Shown here piece by piece: positions 7,796 through 16,052 of a stretch of 64,000 nt of DNA (within the stretch, counting starts at the first letter, position 1; each line of letters starts with the position of its first letter). A program made the position numbers and the translations under genes. Under the pieces are notes generated by a model that did not search any database, was not told the origin of the DNA, and saw only the letters and a list, made by a program, of their open reading frames with translations. This stretch comes from Phycisphaerae bacterium (lineage in GTDB: Bacteria; Planctomycetota; Phycisphaerae; UBA1845; Fen-1342), in contig JAGNKU010000018.1 of NCBI GenBank assembly GCA_017999985.1, forward strand, positions 36,618 to 100,617, given 5' to 3'.

Positions 7796-10700
7796 GTGAA
7801 TTGGCTGCTGAACGTCGGCGATACGGATATCCTGCGTGAGGCGACCAGCGCGGCCGCCGTGTTCTGGTATCGTGCACGCCGCGGGGGGCTGCGACTGGTC
7901 ATCGAAGCTGCGCTGACGGTGCTGGTGGCGCTCCTGGTCACGCTGCTCGTGCTGGGACCGGAGGGCACGGGCGTGGCCTGGCTGCGGCGCGAGCTGGTCG
8001 CCGTCGCGGTCTCGATGATGGTGGTGGCCTGGGGCGGGTACACCGGCTGGCTGGCGTTCCAGTTCCTGCCGTCGCGCAATGACCGCGTCGTCCTGGGCCT
8101 GCGCGACTTTGTGCGCGGGTCGGTCAGCCCCCTCGAAGAACAGATCCAGGCGCTGACGCCGGAGCAACTGCAAGGCAAGACGGCGGAGTTCAAGCGGCGG
8201 CTCGCGGAGGGTGCGACGCCGGACGAGATTCGCGCGGAGGCGTATGCCTGCGTGCGCGAGGCGTCGCGGCGGGCGCGGAACCACCGGCAATTCGAGTGCC
8301 AGCTCATCGGCGGGAAGGTACTGGAGGACTGCAACGTCGCCGAGATGCGGACGGGCGAAGGCAAGACGATCGTCTGCTACATGGCGAACTACATGAAGGT
8401 GCTCCAGGGGTTGAAGGTCCACATGGTGACCGTCAACGACTACCTGGTGAAGCGCGATGCTGATTTCTGCCGGCCGATCTTCGAGCTGCTGGGGGCGACG
8501 GTCGGGCACATCAGCTCGGACATGGAGACGTGGGGGCCGGCGGCCGAGGAGCGCCGGCAGGGCTACGCCTGCGACATCACCTACGGGACAAACAGCGAGT
8601 TCGGGTTCGACTACCTGCGCGACAACATGAAGCACCATCCGCGCGACCAGATGCAGGGCCGCCAGGACTTCGTGGTCGTGGACGAGGTGGACTCGATCCT
8701 GATCGACGAGGCGCGCACGCCGCTGATCATTTCCGGCCCGGCGCACGACGACGTGAGTAACTACCGGGTGGCGGACAACGTGGCCCGGGCGCTGATCACG
8801 AAGCAGGAGGCGGCGAACCGCGAGACGCGCGGCCGGCTGGGGGAGATCGAGGCCGACCCGCTGCGGTTCGGGCTGGACCCCAACAACGCGAAGTACAAGG
8901 AGGGGCTGAAGAAATTCCGCGTGGACCCGTACTGGCTGTCATCTGACGAAGCCGAGGCCATCGGCCACAAGCAGTACTTCGTCGTTGAAGAGGACCGCAA
9001 GTCGGTGCACATGACGGAGCACGGGGCGAAGGCGGCCCAGGCCGAGCTGTCGATCGGCACATTCTACGACAGCAAGAACATGAACTGGCCGCACTACATC
9101 GACAACGCCCTGCGCGCCCACAAGGTCTACCAGCGCGACAAGGAATACGTGGTCAACCAGGACCAGATCATCATCGTGGACGAGTTCACCGGCCGCCTGA
9201 TGCACGGGCGGCAGTGGTCGGACGGCCTGCACCAGGCGGTCGAGGCGAAGGAGCGCGTCACCGTCAAGCAGGAGTCCCAGACGCTCGCCACGATCACCCT
9301 GCAGAACCTGTTCAAGCTCTACGCGCAGCTCGCCGGCATGACCGGCACGGCGATGACCGAAGCCGACGAGTTCATGAAGATCTACAAGCTCGAGGTCATC
9401 GCGATCCCGACGAACCGGCCGGTGCGGCGCATCGACTACAACGACAAGATCTACAAGACGGTTGCCAACAAGTTCGACGCGATCGTGGAGGAGATCCGGG
9501 CGTATTCGCAGGACGGCCTGCCGAGCGACCCGCAGTCGCTGCTGGACATGTTCAAGCATGCGCGGCGGACCTTGGCGGAGCTGCAAGGACAGAGGCACGG
9601 CGGCACGGCAGCACGGCGGCACGAAGGGGGCACGGCGAACACTGCGCTGGCGGCGGGCGATGAGTCCAGCGAGATCGCGCGACAGATCGGGGTCATCGAC
9701 GAGACGCTGGCGGCGTTTGGCAACGGCGAACACGAAGGCGCGAACGAGGCGCTGGCCGAAGGCTACCGCAAGCTGATGGGCGCACAAATCGCCGGTCGGC
9801 CGGTGCTGGTCGGCACCGTGAGCGTCGAGAACTCGGAGAAGCTCAGCGCGGCGCTGTCGCACCGCTACGGCATCGAGCACGAGGTGCTGAACGCAAAGAA
9901 CCACGCCCGCGAAGCGGAGATCGTCGCCAAGGCCGGCCAGCAGCACGAGATGCAGCGCGGCAAGAAGAAAATGCTCGTCGGCAACGTCACGATCGCGACA
10001 AACATGGCCGGCCGCGGGACGGACATCGTGCTGGGGCCGGGCGTGGCGGCGCTGGGCGGGCTGCACGTCGTGGGCACCGAGCGGCACGAGAGCCGCCGGA
10101 TCGACAACCAGCTCCGCGGGCGGTGCGGGCGCCAGGGTGACCCGGGCAGCTCGCGGTTTTTCCTGTCGTTCGAGGACGACCTGCTGCGGCTGTTCATGGG
10201 CGAGTGGGTGCTGCGGATGCTGACCATGCTCGGGTTCGAAGAGGGCATGGCGATCGAGGACAAGCGCGTCAACAAGGGCATCGAGAAAGCGCAGAAGAAG
10301 GTCGAGGAGCGGAACTTCCACATCCGCAAGAACCTGCTCGAATACGACGAGGTGATGGACTACCAGCGGAAGACCTTCTACGGCATGCGGCAGCGCGTCG
10401 TGGAAGGCCGGGGGCTGTCCGAGCTGATCTGGGAGATGATCGACGAGTCGGTCGCGGATGCGATCGAGCGCTACTACGACCCGAAGTTCCCGGCGCTGTG
10501 TGTGGCGGAATGGGCCGCACAGAACCTGGGCGTGGCGTTGGAGGCCGACAAGCTCGACACGGCGCAGCTCGACACGCTGCAGGCGCAGGTGCGCGACCTG
10601 GCGGGCTACGAGTCGCGGCAGAACCTCCAGCGGACCTTCGGCGAGTACATCGACCCCGACGTGGACCCCGAGGAGTGGGACGTCCGCGGGTTGGCGGCGT

Positions 10701-11848
10701 GGGCGGCACACTACGGGCTGAGCCTGACACAGAACCAGATCCGCAAGGCGAACCCGGACGAGCTGCTCGAGCAGCTCAGTGAGGCGGCGATACGCAAGAT
10801 CAAGGAGGCGGACCTTTCGCCGCTCCAGCAATACGTCGATCCGCTGTTCGGCAAGGCGCGGCTGGTGCGCTGGGCGCGCGAGAAGTTCGAGGTGGACATT
10901 CCGCTCGATGAGCTGGCGACGGCGAACCGCGACGACGCCGAGCGGACGATCACCGAGAAGATGCGGGCCGCGTACCGGCAGCGCGAGATCGAATACCCCG
11001 TGATGGCGGTGATCGATTTCGCGTTGCAGCGCGGCGGATCGAATGTGAACGAGGTCTACAACCGCATCGCGGCGTGGACGCAGCGCAAGTACGGCCTCGG
11101 CTGGACCTACGAGCACTTCGCGGGCAAGACGCCGGAGCAGATTTTCCACGAGTTGAAGGCGGTCAACGCGGACTACCTCAACAACGGGAAGCTCGACGCC
11201 GAGATCGACGCGGCCGTGGCCCAGCACGAGGGCGACGCGCTGCTGCAATGGGCCCGTCAGCGCTTCGGCACAGTGCTCGACAGCCAGCCGCTGGACATCA
11301 ACGGCGACGTGCGCGGCCAGTTGCAGCGCTGCGGCTACGAGATGCTGCGGTTCGAATTGACGCAGCTCGAACGCTACGTGCTGCTGACCACGTTCGACAC
11401 GGTCTGGAAAGACCACATGTACTCGATGGACCTGCTGCGGCACTCCATCGGGCTGCGCGGCTACGCCGAGCAGGACCCGAAGATCGCGTACAAGCGCGAA
11501 GGCACGCGCATGTTCAACGAGATGCTGGCGAACAACCGCGAGCGCGTCACGGACCTGATCTTCAAGGTCCGCATCGGCGGCGCGGCGGCCACCGGCTTCG
11601 GCGATGCGGAGGCCAAGCCGGCGGCAGTGGCGCCGGCGTCCGCGGGCGGGATGACGGCGGCGAAGGCAGACGCGACCGGTGCGGGCTTCGCGGCCGCCGC
11701 GGAAGACCAGGCCGCCGCGATGCGCCAGCAAGGCGAAGGCGGCAAGCCGCAGACGATCCGGCGGGAGCAGCCAAAGGTCGGCCGCAACGAACCGTGCCCA
11801 TGCGGGTCAGGGAAGAAATACAAGCAATGCCACGGGCGGGGGCAGTAA
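7796..11848 (+). CDS. secA: Preprotein translocase ATPase SecA, enlarged and membrane-anchored
   Basis: SecA is the ATPase that pushes unfolded preproteins through SecYEG. Core motifs are intact: Walker A MRTGEGKT (residues 184-191), DEVD box near 297, TNMAGRGTD near 738, [15 protein letters not shown], and a C-terminal SEC-C zinc motif [14 protein letters not shown]. It is 1350 aa against about 900 in E. coli. Three features account for the extra length. Two hydrophobic helices at about 33-54 and 67-90 precede the motor. About 90 extra residues sit at the start of nucleotide-binding fold 2, part of them encoded by tandem octamers. Five tandem units (Trp906, 969, 1026, 1094, 1152) replace the single helical-wing segment. 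The GTG start at 7796 has GAGG seven bases upstream, which supports the N-terminal helices being translated. Confidence 0.95.
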   Translation: MNWLLNVGDTDILREATSAAAVFWYRARRGGLRLVIEAALTVLVALLVTLLVLGPEGTGVAWLRRELVAVAVSMMVVAWGGYTGWLAFQFLPSRNDRVVLGLRDFVRGSVSPLEEQIQALTPEQLQGKTAEFKRRLAEGATPDEIRAEAYACVREASRRARNHRQFECQLIGGKVLEDCNVAEMRTGEGKTIVCYMANYMKVLQGLKVHMVTVNDYLVKRDADFCRPIFELLGATVGHISSDMETWGPAAEERRQGYACDITYGTNSEFGFDYLRDNMKHHPRDQMQGRQDFVVVDEVDSILIDEARTPLIISGPAHDDVSNYRVADNVARALITKQEAANRETRGRLGEIEADPLRFGLDPNNAKYKEGLKKFRVDPYWLSSDEAEAIGHKQYFVVEEDRKSVHMTEHGAKAAQAELSIGTFYDSKNMNWPHYIDNALRAHKVYQRDKEYVVNQDQIIIVDEFTGRLMHGRQWSDGLHQAVEAKERVTVKQESQTLATITLQNLFKLYAQLAGMTGTAMTEADEFMKIYKLEVIAIPTNRPVRRIDYNDKIYKTVANKFDAIVEEIRAYSQDGLPSDPQSLLDMFKHARRTLAELQGQRHGGTAARRHEGGTANTALAAGDESSEIARQIGVIDETLAAFGNGEHEGANEALAEGYRKLMGAQIAGRPVLVGTVSVENSEKLSAALSHRYGIEHEVLNAKNHAREAEIVAKAGQQHEMQRGKKKMLVGNVTIATNMAGRGTDIVLGPGVAALGGLHVVGTERHESRRIDNQLRGRCGRQGDPGSSRFFLSFEDDLLRLFMGEWVLRMLTMLGFEEGMAIEDKRVNKGIEKAQKKVEERNFHIRKNLLEYDEVMDYQRKTFYGMRQRVVEGRGLSELIWEMIDESVADAIERYYDPKFPALCVAEWAAQNLGVALEADKLDTAQLDTLQAQVRDLAGYESRQNLQRTFGEYIDPDVDPEEWDVRGLAAWAAHYGLSLTQNQIRKANPDELLEQLSEAAIRKIKEADLSPLQQYVDPLFGKARLVRWAREKFEVDIPLDELATANRDDAERTITEKMRAAYRQREIEYPVMAVIDFALQRGGSNVNEVYNRIAAWTQRKYGLGWTYEHFAGKTPEQIFHELKAVNADYLNNGKLDAEIDAAVAQHEGDALLQWARQRFGTVLDSQPLDINGDVRGQLQRCGYEMLRFELTQLERYVLLTTFDTVWKDHMYSMDLLRHSIGLRGYAEQDPKIAYKREGTRMFNEMLANNRERVTDLIFKVRIGGAAATGFGDAEAKPAAVAPASAGGMTAAKADATGAGFAAAAEDQAAAMRQQGEGGKPQTIRREQPKVGRNEPCPCGSGKKYKQCHGRGQ
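9593..9624 (+). repeat. Four in-frame tandem octamers within secA
   Basis: Four exact-phase 8-bp units of consensus CGGCACGG occupy 9593-9624, followed by a partial fifth. They encode residues 600-610 ([11 protein letters not shown]) inside the extra segment of nucleotide-binding fold 2. The reading frame is preserved. Confidence 0.8.
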
Positions 11849-11909
11849 CGCAGCAGCAAGTCGAATCCGCCTCCGCAAATGTGGGATCACGTGAAGGGGT
11901 AGGTGACAC

Positions 11910-12257
11910 ATGGCTGTGGTGCTGGCGGGTGCGCTTCTGCTTTGGAACGCTCAGATTGCACCGACGCCAACGGAGTGGACGACGACTGTGCCGCCCGCGC
12001 TGGAGGAATATCTGCGGGCGCGCTCCGCGGAGGCCCTGCGCACCGGGAGCATCGAATGGTCGGTGGAGCAGGCGGACACCGCGGCAATTCCGGGGTGGCT
12101 GCGCTTCCACAGCGGACAGATCGCAGGGGACGATTTCACGATGGTCGACTGGGGCGACGAGGAAGGCGTCGTCATGCGGGGCACCGAAGGGAAGCCCGTT
12201 GAGCAATGCGACTACACGGGGCCGATACGGTTCCTGGACCAGAACAGCCAGACGTGA
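11910..12257 (+). CDS. Hypothetical exported protein, N-terminal part (gene split by TGA)
   Basis: Encodes 115 residues beginning with a short hydrophobic signal-like segment (MAVVLAGALLLWNAQIA), then a soluble region ending ...RFLDQNSQT at a TGA (12255-12257). The next frame, starting at 12264, is in the same phase only six bases later. The junction reads CAG ACG TGA TTC CAC GTG, so the gap-free product would be Q-T-(stop)-F-H-V-D-R. A TGG to TGA change, restoring Q-T-W-F-H-V, is the simplest explanation. I therefore regard this as the 5' half of one broken gene. The domain is not recognised. Confidence 0.5.
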   Translation: MAVVLAGALLLWNAQIAPTPTEWTTTVPPALEEYLRARSAEALRTGSIEWSVEQADTAAIPGWLRFHSGQIAGDDFTMVDWGDEEGVVMRGTEGKPVEQCDYTGPIRFLDQNSQT

Positions 12258-12263
12258 TTCCAC

Positions 12264-13379
12264 GTGGATCGGGCTCCCAGCGCGAACGTCTTTCCGCTGG
12301 CGCACAAGCTGGCCGATCAGTTTCACGTCGCCGACGTGCGTCAGACCGGGATGACTCCGACGCCGTCAACGCGTAGCCCGTACGAGTTGCTGCGCATGGG
12401 GGTCGGCGCAGAAGTGCGCTATGCCGAGGCAGTGGAGGCCGGTCTGCACGTGGTAACACTCGACGTGCACGGCTCCTGGCTGCGGTGGTGGATCGACCCG
12501 AAGCACGGCTGGAATGCCGTCCGCAGCGAATTGATCCGTGACGGGGTGGTGGAGGCATGGAGCGTCTCGCAGCTCAAGCAGTTCGGCGAAGCATGGTTTC
12601 CGGAGTCGATTGTGTACTACGCGAAGGGCCATTTCGACGGGCAGCAGCCCTTCCGGGTGATCAACGTTTCGTCGGCCACATTCAACTCACCGGACGATGC
12701 GCAGGCGCTCTCACCGGCGGACATCGGAATCGAGGTTGGGACGCAGTTGATCTTCGAGGATCCCGCCGTGTCGCCGCGCGTGCAGTACTGGGACGGCACG
12801 CAGGCCGTCACGCGGAAGGAGTTCTTCGCGCGGCTCGATCGCGGCGAACTTCAGCGCGGCCCGACGGTGCAGGCGGAGTTGGAGCGGCTGCGTGAGAGGG
12901 CCGAGCGCGAAGGATACCCAACCCCACCCGCGACGAGCCGCCCCAGCACCGCGTCCGCGAGTCAGCCCGTGCAGGTGACCTGGGAAAGTGCCTGGACCGC
13001 GTATACGCGCCGCTTCATCGCGCGCTTCCGACTGAACGAGGACCAGGCACAGAAGGCGTGGCAGATCCTGGCGGACTGCCAGTCGCAGGCCCGCGCGTAC
13101 CTGGACCGACACAAGGACGCGTTCGCCGCCCTGGAGCAGCGGACGGCGGCGTTGCGTGAGCTGAAGCCGGCCGAGCACGAGAAGGCGTTCGAGCCGCTGG
13201 CGGTCGAGCGCCGCAAGCTGATGGCGCCAGTCGACGAGATCTTCGAAAAGCGCCTCAAACCCCGACTCGACCCGCTTCCGACCAGGGCCCAGCGCCGCGC
13301 GGCCCACGCAGAGGACTCAGGATCAGAAGGCGAGGCGGTACCCGCGCCGACGACCCAGCCGGGGCGTGCGACGCCGTAG
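12264..13379 (+). CDS. Hypothetical protein, C-terminal part of the split gene
   Basis: A 371-codon frame in phase with the preceding 115-codon frame. The first in-frame start after the TGA is GTG at 12264, with no convincing ribosome-binding site, which also argues that it was not built to be translated alone. The middle part (about residues 40-180) looks globular. The C-terminal part (about 235-340) is helical and charged, with a conserved-looking segment RFRLNEDQAQKAWQILADCQ and a Lys/Glu-rich coiled region, ending in an acidic Pro/Thr tail. With the upstream part the intact protein would be 489 residues with a signal peptide. Function unknown. Confidence 0.6.
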   Translation: MDRAPSANVFPLAHKLADQFHVADVRQTGMTPTPSTRSPYELLRMGVGAEVRYAEAVEAGLHVVTLDVHGSWLRWWIDPKHGWNAVRSELIRDGVVEAWSVSQLKQFGEAWFPESIVYYAKGHFDGQQPFRVINVSSATFNSPDDAQALSPADIGIEVGTQLIFEDPAVSPRVQYWDGTQAVTRKEFFARLDRGELQRGPTVQAELERLRERAEREGYPTPPATSRPSTASASQPVQVTWESAWTAYTRRFIARFRLNEDQAQKAWQILADCQSQARAYLDRHKDAFAALEQRTAALRELKPAEHEKAFEPLAVERRKLMAPVDEIFEKRLKPRLDPLPTRAQRRAAHAEDSGSEGEAVPAPTTQPGRATP

Positions 13380-13440
13380 GCGCGGCGTCATCCGGGGTGA
13401 TCGCCTAGCCTTGGAATAGCGCCTTGGAATCAGTGGAATG

Positions 13441-13493
13441 GGTGGTACGGGCATCTTGCCCGTTCCGGGAACGGGCGGGACACCCGTACCACC
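13441..13493. repeat. REPIN-like 53-bp element, copy 1
   Basis: Outer stem GGTGGT (13441-13446) pairs with ACCACC (13488-13493). Inside are two 17-nt hairpins: ACGGGC-atctt-GCCCGT at 13447-13463 and ACGGG-(7 nt)-CCCGT at 13471-13487, separated by a 7-nt linker. The layout 6+17+7+17+6 is identical to the element at 37289-37341. It lies between convergent genes. A 16-nt direct repeat (GTACCACCCC-type) at 13486-13501 and 13504-13519 adjoins it. Confidence 0.75.
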
Positions 13494-13544
13494 CCTGTGA
13501 TGAGTACCACCCCCGTGATCGGTCGCTGTCGATGAGGCCGCACG

Positions 13545-13751
13545 TTAGCTGGCCTCTTCCTCGGCCGCCTCGGCCGCCTCTTCCGCCTCCTTGGCGAGCT
13601 GCCGGGCCTTCTCCTCGCGGGCCTGGGCGAGCACCTGCTGATATTTCTCGAGCATCTGCTCGCTGGTGTGCTTGGCCTCGCTGACCGCATGCCAGACCAC
13701 CAGCGCCCCACCGAACGCTGTCGCGGCCAGAATGCAGAACCAGATGGGCAT
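13545..13751 (-). CDS. Small membrane-anchored coiled-coil protein
   Basis: A 68-residue product from ATG at 13751, with GGAG about ten bases upstream. It has one N-terminal membrane helix (PIWFCILAATAFGGALVVWHA) and then an entirely helical, Glu/Ala/Lys-rich tail whose heptads suggest a coiled coil (about residues 20-66). The frame is open further upstream to 13844, but the added residues are Pro-rich and unconvincing. No known family was recognised. It is convergent with the split gene on the left and divergent from apt on the right. Confidence 0.55.
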   Translation of the reverse strand: MPIWFCILAATAFGGALVVWHAVSEAKHTSEQMLEKYQQVLAQAREEKARQLAKEAEEAAEAAEEEAS

Positions 13752-14035
13752 GCGTGCGTGCTCCGCCGGGATGGAAACCCGGTGCCGGGGGCCGCGGGGC
13801 GGCGGCGGGTTCGACCACACGCCGCCGGTCGCCGTGAGCGCCATAAGGCCCTATCGGCAGGGCCGCCGGCCGGGCTCAAATCCCCCGGGTCGCCGTTGCA
13901 GGTTGGGGAGGGCCAGACTACGATGCCGGCACGAATCGGGGGGGGTGAGAGTGGCGGTTGGCGAGCGCGCCCGCGGCGCGACGCCGGCAGGTGGACTGTC
14001 TGCTGGCAGGGGCCGCGGGTGGCAGTGTGAGTTAT

Positions 14036-14593
14036 ATGGAGCCAACGAAGAAAGATCCGTGGCGGGCCGTGTCCGATGCGGCCGACCTGCAACGGCTGAT
14101 CCGCGCGGTGCCGGACTTCCCGAAGCCGGGCGTGCTGTTTCGCGACATCACTCCCCTGCTGGCGGACCCGTCCGGGCTGGCGATGGCGGTGGAGCTGATG
14201 GCCCAGCCGTTCCGCGGCAAGCACATCGACTTGGTGGTCGGGGCCGAGTCGCGCGGGTTCATCTTCGGGACCGCGGTCGCCAAGGTGCTGTCGGTGGGCT
14301 TCGTCCCGGTGCGCAAGCCGGGCAAGCTGCCAGCGGCGACGCGACGGCGGGAGTACGACCTTGAATACGGCAGGGACGCGCTGGAGATGCACACGGACGC
14401 ACTCCGGCCGAACCAGAAGGTGCTGGTGGTGGACGACCTGCTCGCGAGCGGCGGGACGCTCGGGGCTTGCTGTGCCTTGGTGCGCGACGCGGGCGCGAAG
14501 ATCGAGGCCGTGGCGGTATTGATCGAGCTGGCGGAGCTGGGCGGCCGGGCGCGCCTGGGAGACGTGCCGGTGTTCAGCGTGATTTCCTACTGA
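14036..14593 (+). CDS. apt: Adenine phosphoribosyltransferase
   Basis: Converts adenine and PRPP to AMP in purine salvage. A 185-residue type I phosphoribosyltransferase, the usual Apt length. The PRPP-binding loop is VLVVDDLLASGGTLGA, and the N-terminal PDFPKPGVLFRDITPLL and the hood/flexible-loop segment RKPGKLPAATRRREYDLEYG are characteristic of Apt. ATG at 14036 is chosen because family members start just before the DLxxxIRxVPDFPKPG segment; the frame is open to 13958 but the extra residues are not family-like. It stands alone, with lipoprotein genes 281 bp downstream. Confidence 0.95.
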   Translation: MEPTKKDPWRAVSDAADLQRLIRAVPDFPKPGVLFRDITPLLADPSGLAMAVELMAQPFRGKHIDLVVGAESRGFIFGTAVAKVLSVGFVPVRKPGKLPAATRRREYDLEYGRDALEMHTDALRPNQKVLVVDDLLASGGTLGACCALVRDAGAKIEAVAVLIELAELGGRARLGDVPVFSVISY

Positions 14594-14874
14594 TGTGGCC
14601 ATGGTGCGGCGACGGGCGTGAGGCGACGGTCAACGCGGCAGCTACCGATAACTCGGGCGGGCGGCGACGCCGCGGGTTCCGAGACACTCTGGGATTTTGC
14701 CGGGCAGTCAGAATACAAGTGGTGCCGAACCGGAGGCGCGCCGTGGAAACGGGCTTGCCGCGTGCCCGGTTTCGCGGTAAATCGCGGGATGCGGGCGGGC
14801 AATCCCGGCCGGCGCTTTCGGGCTGGCAGGCGACGCAGTTGGCGCGCGGTGAAAGGCGCGCCAGGAGGCTCTCG

Positions 14875-15420
14875 ATGAGGCTGGCACAGATGCGGGTTTG
14901 GCCGTGGTTGTTGGGCGGGCTCCTGCTAACATCCGCCGGCGGCTGCGCGCTGGTGGCAGACCTGTTCGCCGAGGGGCTGGCCGCCGATTTAGGCCTCGAC
15001 CCCGCAACGGTCAAGCCACAGCAGGGCACGATCCTGGTCGCGTTCGTGAACAACACGCGCTACACGGCCACCTTCTATGCGTACAAGACGAGCGACGCCA
15101 CCGATCTGACGAGCGGGGCGAAGAACTTTTCCGCCGAGGTGACCGCAGGCGAGGTCCAGAATGAAGTGCTAGACTGCCCGATCGGCCTGGTTTCGCCGGG
15201 CACCCTGGGGACGGATTTCTCGATTGACGCCACCGCCGCCACATTGAGCGACGTCGCGGACGGGGAGGCCGCGGTCGCCACCGTCGCGTACGAGGGGACG
15301 CCGCTTGTGTCCGGGTCGACGTTTGCGTGCGGTGACGTGATCGAGATCAGGCTATCGCAGGTGACCGTGGGCGACGAGCAGGAGTTCCTGCTTTCGGTGC
15401 GGGTGATTCCGGGCAATTGA
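14875..15420 (+). CDS. Lipoprotein, member of a local paralogous family (copy 1)
   Basis: A 181-residue exported lipoprotein. The signal peptide ends LLLTSAGGC, giving a lipobox-like AGG-C with the acylated Cys at residue 22. The mature protein is a beta-rich domain containing F-V-N-N-T-R-Y, a D-C-P-I motif and a later A-C-G-D motif, suggesting one disulfide. The next gene shares V-x-N-N-T, C-P-I and D-C-G-E-G at the same positions, so the two are paralogues. ATG at 14875 has AGGAGG six bases upstream, so the longer open frame beginning at 14467 (over apt) is not used. It starts a row of five exported-protein genes. Confidence 0.75.
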   Translation: MRLAQMRVWPWLLGGLLLTSAGGCALVADLFAEGLAADLGLDPATVKPQQGTILVAFVNNTRYTATFYAYKTSDATDLTSGAKNFSAEVTAGEVQNEVLDCPIGLVSPGTLGTDFSIDATAATLSDVADGEAAVATVAYEGTPLVSGSTFACGDVIEIRLSQVTVGDEQEFLLSVRVIPGN

Positions 15421-15443
15421 CCGCCCGCGGAAGGAGCGCGCGC

Positions 15444-16001
15444 ATGGTGGTGCGAAGTGGACGAGTGGTGACCGGCGTCGGGCTGGCAGTCGGCGTGCTG
15501 TTGTGCGGCTGCGGGGTGCTGACGGGCAATATCAGCAACCTCTTCAACCCGAACCTGCTGTCGTCCCTGGGGCTGTCCGGTGACGTGGCGTCCCTGCCCG
15601 ACGATGCGCCCGGCCTGCTGATGGCCGTGCAGAACAACACCGACCGCTGGGCGCGCATGCTGGTCTCCTACCGCGATGGCGACGGCGACGCGAAGAGCTA
15701 CACCACGCTGGTCGCGCCAAACGACAAGAGCGCACAGATGCTGATCTGTCCGATCGAGGAAGCTACGCTCGGCGATGTGTCCAACCTCTCTACGGTCGGG
15801 GCGCGCGTGTTCCTGGTCGACGACGTGACGGACCCCGCCATTCTGGACGTGGCCCCCTATATCGAGGTGGACGCGTTCGGCGTACTGTTGACCGAGGGCG
15901 TGAACTACGACTGTGGCGAAGGCGTGACCTTCACCTTGCAGACGTCCTCGGAATCGGCTTCGGGATACCGGATTTTTGCCTATATCGAGCGCTTGGAGTA
16001 G
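15444..16001 (+). CDS. Lipoprotein, paralogue of the preceding gene (copy 2)
   Basis: A 185-residue exported lipoprotein with a signal peptide ending VGVLLCGCG, the acylated Cys being in LCGC. The mature domain repeats the layout of the upstream gene: A-V-Q-N-N-T near the start, I-C-P-I-E in the middle and Y-D-C-G-E-G near the C-terminus, about one third identical by eye over the core. AAGGAG lies seven bases before ATG 15444, and the gap from the previous stop is 23 bp, so the two are probably one transcript. Function unknown; surface location is inferred from the lipobox. Confidence 0.75.
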   Translation: MVVRSGRVVTGVGLAVGVLLCGCGVLTGNISNLFNPNLLSSLGLSGDVASLPDDAPGLLMAVQNNTDRWARMLVSYRDGDGDAKSYTTLVAPNDKSAQMLICPIEEATLGDVSNLSTVGARVFLVDDVTDPAILDVAPYIEVDAFGVLLTEGVNYDCGEGVTFTLQTSSESASGYRIFAYIERLE

Positions 16002-16052
16002 TCGGCCGAGCACGACCGGCCGGTTGGCGAGAGCAATGCGTTGGAGTGCGCG

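Noticed and set aside
12255..12257. Selenocysteine codon
   Set aside because: No SECIS-like hairpin of adequate size follows, no selenoprotein family is recognised and the local context Q-T-x-F-H-V fits Trp; a nonsense change is simpler.
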